Of a DNA stretch of 64,000 bases, positions 25,219-35,983 are shown piece after piece. The position numbers were made by a program, and so were the translations under genes. The notes beneath the pieces are model-generated. The model did no database searches, had not been told where the DNA came from, and saw only the letters and a list, made by a program, of their open reading frames with translations. Positions within the stretch are counted from its first letter, which is position 1. Each line of letters begins with the position of its first letter. Source of the stretch: Iris pallida (Eukaryota; Streptophyta; Magnoliopsida; Asparagales; Iridaceae); the NCBI GenBank assembly GCA_029216955.1, contig JANAVB010004000.1, positions 2,599,942-2,663,941 of the forward strand. Direction: 5' to 3'.

Positions 25219-25504
25219 CAATGAGAACATGGGGGATGGGGGGTGAGGAGGAACTGAGGCGAACGCCGGGGCCGGCGAGGGGGAAGGAGGATGGTCGAGG
25301 CGGAGGTGGTGGCGAAGGCCCGAGAACAACGAGAAGATCCGGAGGGGTCGGCTGGCTGAGCCCAACGGGGGATCACCATACGGAGAGGGAGAGGGAAGGA
25401 GGCGGGGGGCGGGCAGCCGCCGGCCTAGGAGAAGTCGACCGGGGAGGAAGCTGAGAGGAGGAGGCATTGAGAGGGAATAGGGAAGGGGGAAGGCTGCTGC
25501 ATTG

Positions 25505-25506
<2 letters not shown>

Positions 25507-25567
<61 letters not shown>
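25507..25567. repeat. AT dinucleotide microsatellite
   Basis: About 60 bp of pure (AT)n at the boundary between GC-rich and AT-rich DNA. Confidence 0.95.
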
Positions 25568-25570
<3 letters not shown>

Positions 25571-27703
25571 CATCTTAACTATACATTTAAAAAACAATCC
25601 CCTTTCTAACTTCTGCTTAACCAACATATCCTCATATTATATTTCAACAAAATTTCAAAATATATGTATCTTCTTTCCCTTTTAGCGCACCAAAAAGATG
25701 GCCTAAAAAGATTTCTTCTTCCCTTCACCAACACAAAATTTTCCTTCAAAAGACGGTCGACATGAGCAACTTGAGAATCCACGATTCTACAACCAACAAA
25801 TAAATAAAGGTACAAATAAGATACTTCAAACTTGATCAAATCAATTAACAAAAAATATAACTCTACTAGTATAAACAAGCCAAAAAAAATATAAGGTCAA
25901 TCTGCTAAAAACTTTAGACTTATGATAACTTCACCGAGATGATTGGGGATCCAACAAGTAGAAGGATGGTTAGGTTCAAAAAAGTGCTCAAGCCAATGCA
26001 ATCCATATACGCGAACCTATTGGTACCAACTTGAATTTCATAATATACACACTTAGAAAATATACATATCTCCTTATATTAGGACCAGAAAGAAACTGCT
26101 CTTCCACTGCATAAATACCACAACAAGAAACTGCTCTTCCACTGAATTAACATGATAAAACTTTAAATAAGTTCTTCATTCATATGGGACATAATGTTTC
26201 CCAAAAATTTGAGTGAAGTCATTTAAGTTCATAGAAGGTGGCCTCACTCTCATGAACATATTAGGTATTACAGGGTAAGTTGTGTGAGCTTACTTGCTAC
26301 CTGAAAGGATATATTAAATGGCAAATGGCCCCATAGACGAGAGTTAATAATATGTACCTACAAAATGTAGAATAATGAGCCAAGTACAAATTTTTTGCTT
26401 GAAGTCTTAACCAAAAAAAAAAACTAGCTACAACTTTATTTTATAATGGACAAATTGAGAATATATAACATAATGGACAACACAGTCTTGCTTGACTCAC
26501 AAGAATAGAGGGATGAAGAGCATTTAAGTAAACAAAAATACACACACCACATAGACATAAATGGGAGAAACAGAACTAACGTGTACCATTCCTCTTCTCC
26601 CACCATGCAACCAAGGTCCCACCCTTAAAGACAGGAACAAAAGAAACAAAGATCATGAGATGACGAGCCTCTTCCACCATGTGCAAGATTTACCTGAATA
26701 GGCGAAAAAAGAAATTTTGAGAAAAAGGTCAAAGAGATTCTGAAAGTATAATGGAGATATACTTAACATCAGCAGTGTTTCCTAAAACATCAGCAGTAAA
26801 TTATCTCCGCTACTGATTTGCTGAAAGTGTGATTATCTTCATACCCAAAGCATGTAAATTTAGAATGAAATCGTGAGAAACATCAGCAATGTTTCCTAAA
26901 ATTTACCCTTAAGATAACTGACACTGTTGTGACATGTAACTCCCAAAAATGTTTAATAAAAAGTAAAATAAAAGAACTATAATGGAGATATACTTAACCA
27001 AGAGAAATATGGCAGAATTCTACTAAATACAGTAATCTGCATGCTCAGTTACAGTCGTGAACTACATCAAATGCATGAGTTCTTTTAAGCTACGACTAAA
27101 CAATCAGGAGTATAAGGTGGCTTTGGCACGATGGCTCTAAATAACTCCAAGGTGTTCATAGTGCATCTCATTGTGAGAAACCATTGGAAGTAAGAAATTT
27201 AATATAACTGTATTAATACAACTTAGCTCTTTGCTTCTCTATTTCTCATCAAAGGTCAAACTGTATTAATATATAACTGTATTAATATATAACTGATGAG
27301 TCAATATATCATCATGTTCAATGATGCAGACCATACAAGAATATATAGATACTTGGATAAATATTTATAACTTTCCAGAGCCTATATCTTTCAGCAATTG
27401 CCATGATTTGATGTTGAGGGTACCCCAAAGTGCATCAAATAAGGGCATAAAGTGGTAGAAATTGGAGTCATGATCCATGTAATGAAGGCTATGGTATCTG
27501 AACATTCAAAAAAAATAAAATCAGGGAAGCACATGATTGTGTGCCAAAATTTTAACAAACATATCAGCTGACCAAGTAAAGAAGTAACTATCAATTGTTA
27601 GGTATGCTTGTGGGCCTAAAAAGATCACAAATGGTTGGTTGTGAGGTATAATAGACATATAATAAAGAAAAAAATACACTGACCTCCCCCCCCACTTACA
27701 TAC

Positions 27704-27778
27704 GATTGTAAGGTCTTTTCTAGGAAACAACGGTTTTCTATACATTAGCTCCATGAAGATGCAGCCTACATTCCACAA
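27704..27778 (-). pseudogene. MAP-kinase-like exon fragment
   Basis: The - strand reads WNVGCIFMELMYRKPLFPRKD, matching kinase subdomain IX and the following PLFPG loop of plant MAP kinases (W-S-V-G-C-I-F-E). The exon seems to end at a GTATGTAAG donor (27703). Ser to Asn after Trp and Gly to Arg in the PLFPG loop suggest decay. I found no other kinase exons (ATP-binding loop, HRD, DFG) nearby, so this is a fragment. Confidence 0.6.
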
Positions 27779-27829
27779 TATTAACTAACACTACATATCA
27801 CAAAAAGGAAAATCTGGAAATCCTAACCT

Positions 27830-28140
27830 GCCATTCAAGAATCATCAAATGTTCCCAAAGTTTCTTGGTATCACTAACTAGGTTCCAGGTAGTGTTCACG
27901 TCTAAGCAAGCATGTGGAGTACTTTTTCCTGCACCTCGCTGAACATTGTTCCCTTAGTAATTAGCAATTCAAAAAAGAAACAGATAATATTGAGACATCA
28001 ACCAAGTAAGCTTAAAAAAGGAAGCTTGATCAAATAAAATTATGCTATAAAATTTTGGATCAAAGAATCGCCTATTGCTAGTGGAGATTCCTGCTCCTGG
28101 TCTGCCATGAAGAACGATAACAAGCTGCAAGGTTTGAAAT
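27830..28140 (-). other. Unidentified exon-like segments
   Basis: Two - strand stretches look coding but I cannot name them. One (about 28136-28050) follows a good CTTGCAG acceptor and contains VLHGRPGAGIST. The other (about 27930-27830) contains GAGKSTPHACLDVNTTWNLV and is followed by GTTAGG. Both resemble P-loop remnants only loosely. Confidence 0.25.
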
Positions 28141-29719
28141 ATGTGACAAAAGATAAAATTAACAATCTGCCCATAAAGAAAACAAATAAACCAAGGAAGA
28201 CAGATGTAGAAAGTAACTAAAACAAACTTCAACAATACACATTAATTGGGTTACATGTGAGAACTAAAGCTTTACTAATATATGCATAGAAAAACCAGCT
28301 TTCATCAAAACTGTTCCATCATAAATTGCTTGTGATTGTTTGGTTTGTTTCCAATAGCACCTATTTTCTACAATTTTTCCAATCTTTCCCCCAATTAGTT
28401 CTAAAATATAAGTACTGATAGATTTTTTATTGGTGCTCTTGGCTTTGGAAAAAAAAGAATATTGTAAATGATGCAAGGAATTTTTTTTTAAGAAACTTTT
28501 ATATCAAAAATCATGTCTTTTTTGAAAAGTTTTCTTCTTTCAAATTATGTTCTTCCTTCCGACAAGTTTTCTTCTTTCAAGTTATGTTATTCTTTCAAGT
28601 TATGTTCTTCCTTTATTTTTAAGGGTACTCTAGGTAGATGATATTATACTAACTAACTTACCATGACCAGTAAGGTAACAATTCTTGGAAAAGTAGACAG
28701 TTAGTGGTAATACGCGAAACCCTACACATCCAGGAACATATGTCAATCTTAGAAAGAATGGAAGTCATGTTTTGTCCTACCAATTTAAGATCAAGCTACA
28801 AACATAAGCAGCACTCAAGTTTTGAGAAGTGATATGATGATGGTAAAGTTAAGAAGTAATAATTTGTGCAAAATAGTATGGGAAGTGGCTGTCCTTTCTT
28901 TAAGTATGTAGTGGTTGAGTCTTGATGGTCCCATCATGTAGGTAATAGCTTCAAATAAGATTACAGTCAAATGATGCAGTGAACCATTTGAACCAACATA
29001 TCGTGAGAGAACCATGGTGAGTTCGAATCAGAGGAAAACTAACAGAAAGGCAAACAACCATTTTACTAACAAGTGCTTTACTTTGTTTTCTAGTTCTCCC
29101 AAGACCTAATTCATCCGGTGTGGTTTTTGCTGTTAAATCTTAGAGGATTTCTAAGCAATATCCTTTGCAGGAAGAAAATGTAATTGCATAGGTTATTTAT
29201 CTTACTAGATACAAAGGTCCTGTTCCAAAAGAAGAAAGCCATTTCATAAGCATATACCATTGTACACTCTGTAGTGCACCTATCCATTTGAAGCAACAAT
29301 ATCATAAACAATGCACGGGCAACACAACTTAATAGGTGCACTAAAACGAACAAATTCCAGAAAACTGAACAATCTATTTAGTCCAACAATACAAGGGGTC
29401 CTACTACGAACAAATCCCGGCTTTGAGTACTTTAAAAGTTCTAGATGTCTATCTTTTTCAACCTGAAGTATCTGTTGCAACCTACCATGGTATCCATGTT
29501 TGAAGTGCAAATTAAAACAAGCCTCAATAAGCAGGAGTCACATGACTCCTTTAACAATTCTCAGAATGAAGGTTTAGCATGTGGGCAAATATGAAGTTAA
29601 ATTTCAAATATGAGCTCACCCAAATTGTTTGCCAGTATGAAATTGAAATCCCTCTGCCTCGGATCTTCTGAAAGCTTCTTAGAGAAGAAAAGGAACAAAA
29701 AAGAATGGCTTCAGCTATC

Positions 29720-30094
29720 GATTCCAAACAAGTTCTTGGACTGAATCGTGTTCAGATGGATCCCCTCTTCTTGCGAGATTCGATCCACGATCACAAATTC
29801 CACCTATCATATCCCAAGGAATCAAAAACATTAGGGAGACGGTAGAAATGTCAAAGAAACCATAACTTGAAAAGGGAGAAGAGAGAGAGGACTTACGTTT
29901 TGTGTGGTGCCATGGTACTTGTTGCCGGGGTTTTCGAGGCCGACGATGAGCCCTGGCGTATACTCGACCTTGGAATTCTCGGCGGGGTCGAGGATGGACG
30001 CGGAGATGCAGGAGCAGTGAATGGTGTAGGTTCTTCTGGGGTTAGGGTTTGGGAGGAGAGGAGAGAGGAAAGGAGAAGATAGAGTAGCCAACAT
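29720..30094 (-). pseudogene. Peptidyl-tRNA hydrolase (chloroplast type), exons 1-2 fragment
   Basis: Exon 1 (30094-29897) starts at an ATG with a Ser/Pro-rich transit-peptide-like N-terminus, then LIVGLENPGNKYHGTTQNV, the N-terminal block of bacterial-type Pth. A 93-bp intron follows (GTAAGT donor at 29896, AG acceptor at 29804). Exon 2 from 29803 continues in frame with VDRISQEEGIHLNTIQSKNLFG. Pth frees tRNA from stalled peptidyl-tRNA, in plastids for this class. The catalytic His of the TRHNV motif is Gln here, and a stop follows soon after LFG. The later two-thirds of the enzyme was not found, so this is a decayed or captured fragment. Confidence 0.7.
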
Positions 30095-30696
30095 GAATGT
30101 AGAAATTAGGAGAAAATTCTAACCTAGATAAAAATGAGAGAGATCGGGGCATGGGGCAGGTCTCGGCTCTGATGGTCCTCTGGATATCGGGTATAGACTC
30201 CTTCGTCGGAGAAAAAGATGTGGTTAGGGGATTTGGAAGGAGGAGGAGAGGGATTTGGAGAGGGATTTAGGGTTTGCAACTAGGGTTTGGATTAGTAGTC
30301 TTTGGTGGGGAATTTAGGGAGGTGTCGGTTTTGGTGAGGAGGAGATGAGGGTCTGGTGGCGGTGGCCGTGGCAGTGGCGATGAGGAGAGCAAGAGGAGGG
30401 AGAGAGCTCTGGGAGAGAAAGGAAAATAAGAGGAAAAAGGAATGAAGCTTTTGATTGAGGAGTCGGGTTTGAGCGGGCGTTGGAGCGGGATTCTATTTTT
30501 TTTTACCACTTTTTATAATGATTGCGTGTAACAATGTCATATATATATGTGAACAATATATAACGCTTAGCGCTTTAAATCGTTATAATAGGCCAAAAAT
30601 TCTTCAAAACTGTCATATTATGTAGTATTAGTGAAATTCTGTAACGTTTATATATGAACCGTTGTAATAGCTTCTTATCAAACGTTACAACAAGAT

Positions 30697-30711
30697 ATTT
30701 TTCTTGTAGTG
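30697..30711 (-). repeat. CACTA-type terminal inverted repeat
   Basis: The reverse complement of 30697-30711 begins CACTACAAGAAA. The next three bases, CAC at 30712-30714, could be a target duplication, but the partner end is unknown. Confidence 0.6.
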
Positions 30712-30904
30712 CACCAGAAAGTCAGAGCAAGTCTCATATCATCATCGGATCATCAACGGAGTAAAGGAGCCGCTGAAGTGCTCGATCTCTACCGTCACAC
30801 TTTCCCAGAAACTTTTGTACTTATATTTCTTCATATAAGAATTGATTGTACTCTTTTTTACGTTCAATATACAAAAAGTTCATTCAACCTTTTGTCACGT
30901 CGAA
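30712..30904. other. Unassigned spacer
   Basis: About 190 bp between the CACTA terminus and the first base of detectable E LTR similarity. I see no gene or repeat in it. Confidence 0.5.
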
Positions 30905-32631
30905 CATGGACATTCAAATTGTAATGGCCTAAACTCAATATTGCAATAGACAACAAAATGAATGCAATGAATGCGAGTGAAGAGTGCCAGTGTCAAGTGT
31001 CAAATAGATGTGTCAAGAGTGAAGTGTCAAATACAAGTGTGTGATTGCAAGTGTCAAACCTGTCTCCATGGAGTGTTAAAGTGTCCAGGACAAAGTGTCA
31101 AAGTATTATGTGAAACAAGTGTGCAGTATCCAATGTCGGAAGTATGTCGAATGGTGTCATGGCAAGGTAAATGCAGTGAGCCAAAGTGTCAAGTACCAGA
31201 CAGAGTGTAAAGTGCAGTGAGTGAGTGTGTGAGAAGTTGTGTTCGAGCAGCGAGTGAATGTGGCATGTGTCCATGTGCAGTGAGTGAGGGTGTGAAGTGT
31301 TAGAGTGTATCAAATAGTGTCAAAGTGTCAAGTGACATAGTGTACAGAGTGTCATGTATGACAGAATTAAAATGCAGTATCAGAAATGTGAATAACTATG
31401 TTCGAAAGGCAAAAGTGTCTATTAGTGACTGATTATGGTGAAGTTTCAATGTGTCATGGTGTTATAGGATGTGTCAATCACGTGTCCATGTGTCCATAGT
31501 AGTGTCGAAGTGTCCAGAGTGTCAAAGTGTGAGCAGTTCTCGACTGAAATCTGTGGCTAATGCCACCAATCGAATTCTCCACCACATCAAGCACAAACTC
31601 CTAGGCTAGGTATCTATCATGGGGGCTAACAAACCCAGTCACTAGCAAGTGAAATTGAGTCGTATCCAGGGTGCACGACGACAACAGTAGCAGGGAACTG
31701 CTACAGTGCCTGTGCAGTGTGACCCGCATGTCCCTATGACCATTTCGACACAGCAAATGACACAAAAATCAACTCAATCCTATACCATTGAAATCTATAT
31801 ATAATTAGCTACCCAAATATGTAATCAGTTCTAAAATTGGTGATAAAAACTTCCTATGTGGCGTTTCGTCGAACACTTGAGATACCCTTCCTATATGGAG
31901 CGATACGCCCATGATACAGACCTCAAATGGACACGAATTAAACCCAAACTAAATATAATGCTAGGGGGACCCTAAATGAATGCATCTATAGAATGAAAAC
32001 AGAAATTAGAATTGTTTAGAGGCTCTTTCCAATTGAGAGTTGGAATCTCAATGAAAACTCCTAGATCTAGATCTCCACCAAGCTCCAATAATCAAATTGC
32101 TCCAACTCTTTTCTAGCTAGCCAATAGAGACCTCCTCTACTCAAGGGGAGTGGTTTTCCATTTGTTTGGTTGAATTTGGAGTTGATTTGATAAAATGGGA
32201 CAAATTTGGAGAAGAACACAAATTAGGGTTAGGATTTCATTATAAGGGGAAAATAGGGGCTAACTTTAAATAGGAAGGGAGAGGCTAGTCTTGGCCGGCC
32301 ATGGGCTTCCCTAGGGTTAGGGTTTGGTGAAATTGGCTAAAAGGCCTTCCTAACATGTAAATTAAGGCCCCTTAAGGGAAAGGTCCAAAGTGACTTAAGG
32401 TTTATGCTGATTAATAGGTTCTAAATGACATGCTAGCTAGATTAGAGTCTAACTTAAGTTGTTTAACATTTCTAACAAGTTTCTATGGTCATGACTAACC
32501 TCTAATAAATGTAGTTCTAAGATTTCACCAGCAAATGACAAAATCACAATACATCAAATTAAATAATATTAAAATAATTAATTTTTTTACCAATTATCAA
32601 AATACCCTTGCTCCAGAATATGGTGATGATA
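30905..32631 (-). mobile_element. Element E 3' LTR (truncated)
   Basis: It matches 55165 onward in the other LTR from GGACATTCAAA. It holds an AGTGTCAA-rich minisatellite and then ordinary AT-rich DNA, ending GGTGATGATA beside a polypurine tract. The expected terminal CA appears as TA, a plausible C to T change. No gene was seen. Confidence 0.65.
30985..31550. repeat. AGTGTCAA-rich degenerate minisatellite (E 3' LTR)
   Basis: Several dozen AGTGTCAA / GTGTCCA words at irregular 7-15 bp spacing. The homologous array is at about 55235-55835. Frames across it are not genes. Confidence 0.8.
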
Positions 32632-33601
32632 AATCTACCCTCCTTAGAAAAATTTCGTCCTTAAAATTTAAGATGGTTGTACTCCTTCTAGGTTAAACCC
32701 TGAACAATCAAGGTCAAAAAAATTACATGCAAATCATGGTCCTACTAGTCGTGATTTCTCAGTCTCAAACTTGGTCACTGCAGTATCTAGCATAACACAA
32801 AATATCCTGATAGGTACTAATGAAATCATACATCAAGATGGGAAAGAAGGACAAGAAAGATAGACCTGCTAACACGTCACCCACAGTGTCGGTCTCCTCG
32901 ACCGTCAGTGCAAAAGTCTTGTGCCTCTGGTGCTAGGCATGGTGCTGCGCCACAGGTGGCCTAACTCCCTCTATCTACTTCATGATACTCAAGTAACATC
33001 CACACTGATATTCACTCCATATACTAGGGCACCATCTATAGGGTATCTATTCTGCAATCTGATAACCATACCCGTCTATCCAGAATCATGTTACCAGAAT
33101 CCTCGTCACGACAGTAAGTACGGCTGCGATAATCCATGGGGTCTGCAACTATGGTACATACCTCTAGAATTATGGTATTTAAAATTTTTGTATTGTCGCA
33201 TGCTTGGTTACGAAAACTTTAAATTCTCACACCTATGAAATACATCCAAAATCAGACTCTACGTCTTCGCCATGCCAGCTAATATGGCTATAGAAGACTC
33301 TAGATTCCATAACTGAGACAACTTAGTCCATAAGGTTTATCTTGGTAGAAAATCAAGTCAAATTGAACACCAAGAATCAAATTCAACAACGAACAAGGAA
33401 GGTAGACAGAAACTGTTGGAATTGAATTTTAAGATAGTTTATAATGAGATTCTCAAGGGTCATCCCAGGAATCTTTTCGAGTAGTCCTAAATGTGATTGA
33501 GTATCCCCTCACGCTAAACCCTATTCTTTACCTCTTACCGCAGGCGCACAGTAGTATAACTAATCGTCACACTACCACGACTTCGTACTAATACGAATCT
33601 C
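32632..33601 (-). other. Element E short non-coding interior with polypurine block
   Basis: About 1.0 kb. The - strand 3' end has GGACGAAATTTTTCTAAGGA then GGGTAGA (32632-32669), as in A, B, C and F. The rest has no Gag or Pol frame. Parts near 33040-33330 resemble the primer-side interior of B (for example CTCTAAATCC/CTCGTCA, TAGAATNRTGGTATTTAA), so E and B share ancestry. Confidence 0.7.
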
Positions 33602-33619
33602 GACCTGCATGGGCCACCC
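33602..33619 (-). other. Primer-binding site, tRNA-Ile type (element E)
   Basis: GACCTGCATGGGCCACCC on the + strand, one base from the A and B sites, 7 nt before the LTR at 33627. Confidence 0.6.
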
Positions 33620-33626
33620 CTAAAAT

Positions 33627-35197
33627 TGTGCGACGACCTGCACCCGGTATAGGGGTACGAGTGCGTAACAGAGCCCAGCCTACACCGCAGAATTAGCGGT
33701 AGAACGCTGTACTAGGTCACTATCTTACAACTCACGCAATTATAAAATGTACATATCATGGATCTCAACTCCGAATGGAGGACAAGTAAAGATATAATAA
33801 TACTCGATCACAGTCTAAGCACGATAAGATAACACAGAAGTCTAGATAACTTAATAAGACTAAACAACAACTAAATAAACTACTAAATAATAATCTCTGA
33901 AAAAAATCTCAAATACAATATCAAATATCTCTACTTATTATAATTCAAGTTCAAACATGAAAGTCTAGAACAAGTCCTATAACTAGTCATCTGGTCACTC
34001 CTGAAGGTTAGGGCTCAGAGTAGCTAATCCCTCCTCAGGTCCTTAGCAAGTAGGGCACTTATCCCCAGGAAAAACATCTGAAAAATATATTCAGTCAGGA
34101 TGGAATAAGCACACCTCATCTAGCAATCCCAAGTAAATGACAAAGACTATAAAGCAGTTATAGACAGTTATATTGATGAAAACATGAAAGTTTGAGAGAG
34201 GTAATGAAGTAGTGCAACAATTTAAAGAACATAAAAAGTAATACAGCGAATCAGGAGAGCATGACAATGAAGACTGTAAATTAAAGCTAGTTGAACTAGA
34301 GCAATGTGATATGAGTCCAGACAGTACAATGTAGTCAAGTGTGATCCCAGTGTGAGTCCAGTACAAGATACTAACAAATGTGTTTTAAAATACTTCTTTT
34401 GACATGTAAATGGCTAGGTGTAAATACGGCTCATCGCACACTTGGCAAGTTTACGACTGCTATCATTCCAGATTAGACCAATAGAGATGCTTCCAGATTA
34501 GACCAGTAGGGTACTTCCAGTATTTGAAAATATTTACATATCTACTCGAGTATTTTCCCGCCCTGACAAATACAAGTAAATCCATAAACCGACACGTAAA
34601 ATCAAATACAAGTCCATCCAGAACAATGTGATGCCAGTAGGGTTAATACCAGTAATAGAGGCCAGACAAGTAAAGTATGAGTGTCGCATGCAATGGATCC
34701 AGAAATATCAATCCGTGTTGTGACAGAGAATCAAATAGAACTAACTAGAACTGAAATACAGTAATTATCAAGTAAATGAAAGAACAATCAGAGAATGTAT
34801 CGCCTGATACCCTGAGCGACTGATGTATACAAATGTTCGAACTGGAGTCACAAGGTCCTATTTAGAGCAATACAAGTTATAATGTGTTCAACATATAATA
34901 ATTGAAGTTTATAATACAATCTACATGATTCTAGGTCACAAGGTCCTATTTAGTCATACTAAGTCAACATCTAGGGTTTGGTCAACTATCTAGTCAAAGT
35001 AGGTCAATACTAGACTATTGGTCAACTCTAGTCAACAATGGCTATCTCATAACTAGGACACCTAGGATACCTTAGGCTATACTATATAGGCTAACACATT
35101 CATATACATATGACTATATGTATACATCAATCTTATATCCCTCTAACTTACATATATACATACATCTCAATATACCCTATAACATATATGATCTAAC

Positions 35198-35266
<69 letters not shown>

Positions 35267-35983
35267 TGAATACCTATTTTTCTCCTATCAATTTATCTAT
35301 TATCCTCCAACTCACACACTAGCCTATCACTCAATTGTATAATACCTAAACACATATGTACACCCCTAACATCTGATACACTCTCCCCTCATGACTAACT
35401 GATACCAATACTAATCCTAACCCCTATGTGACATGGCCAAAAGACCAATGCCAAATGCCTATATTAGTCCAAACCACATCACTCAACTCAACACAACTCA
35501 CTCATCTACTTACACCCATGGCCGAAATGGCCACTGCCCTACTGTTGCTGCTACTATATCATATTGTTGCTGCAAGCATACATGTCCAGTGCCTTGAAGC
35601 TATGCAAAAGCAAGGCAAGCAAAGCCTGTGCTGTAACCTTGCTGCATTACATACCACAAGCCCCTTATCTTCTGTACTAACACACCCCTTCACAAACTCT
35701 AATATCCTACTCTCTCTTCCCAACTGCATACTGCCATCCCCTGCTATCAAACCAAACACTCACACACATATGGTATACAATACTACATATATATAACTAT
35801 AACCTATATATATACCCATATATATAAATATCTATACTTACACATCTCTAATACATAAACTGCCCAAACCAACCAAGACCCTGTCCTCTCTTCCAATACC
35901 TGCACATTATAGCTCAAGAGCCTATTTAACACTCAATCTATCCATCTTTCTCTCTAATTGCTAACACCCCTAATATCTCCTAT
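33627..35983 (-). mobile_element. Element E 5' LTR, first segment
   Basis: Starts TGTGCGACGACCTGCACC, related to the TGTCACGACCCGCACC of B. Shared with A: AGCGGTAGAACGCTGT, the CTCAACTCCGAATGGAGGAC block, a GGTCAA cluster (34925-35035) and an AT microsatellite. It is interrupted at 35983 by C, with CCTAT duplicated. No gene was recognised; short Leu/Ser-rich frames near 35430-35790 lack motifs. Confidence 0.7.
35202..35262. repeat. AT dinucleotide microsatellite in the E LTR
   Basis: About 60 bp of (AT)n, at the position equivalent to 1536-1617 in the A LTR. Confidence 0.95.

Larger units (their letters stand above)
24111..25500 (-). pseudogene. GC-rich N-terminal part of the DUF4283 gene, with peptide repeats
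   Basis: Upstream of the DUF4283 domain on the - strand is a GC-rich stretch full of ~24-30-bp repeats with the word ATATGCGCCC. One frame (25160-24624, starting MDGPPVASVPIRLSE) reads as repeated GAYGPPASG-like peptides. Other frames are also open but vary. The likely reading is a low-complexity Pro/Gly N-terminus, or an untranslated repeat, of the same gene, now frame-broken. I cannot assign a function. The G48 run at 25170 lies just upstream. Confidence 0.4.
25568..30711. mobile_element. Probable CACTA-type transposon part carrying gene fragments
   Basis: The right end at 30711 reads, on the - strand, CACTACAAGAAAAATATCTT, the usual plant CACTA terminus. Just inside are repeated GTTACAAC / CGTTGTAATAG / ATCGTTATAATAG-like words, as expected of subterminal repeats. 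The rest is AT-rich intron-like DNA with exon fragments of at least two unrelated genes on the - strand. I did not find a left terminus, so the extent is a guess limited by the microsatellite at 25567. No transposase was seen. A Pack-CACTA is the leading idea; an ordinary decayed gene region ended by a CACTA remnant is the alternative. Confidence 0.45.

Noticed and set aside
35428..35796. Leu-rich 122-codon frame in the E LTR as a secreted protein gene
   Set aside because: No homologous frame in the related A LTR, no family motif, and it lies in a repeat.
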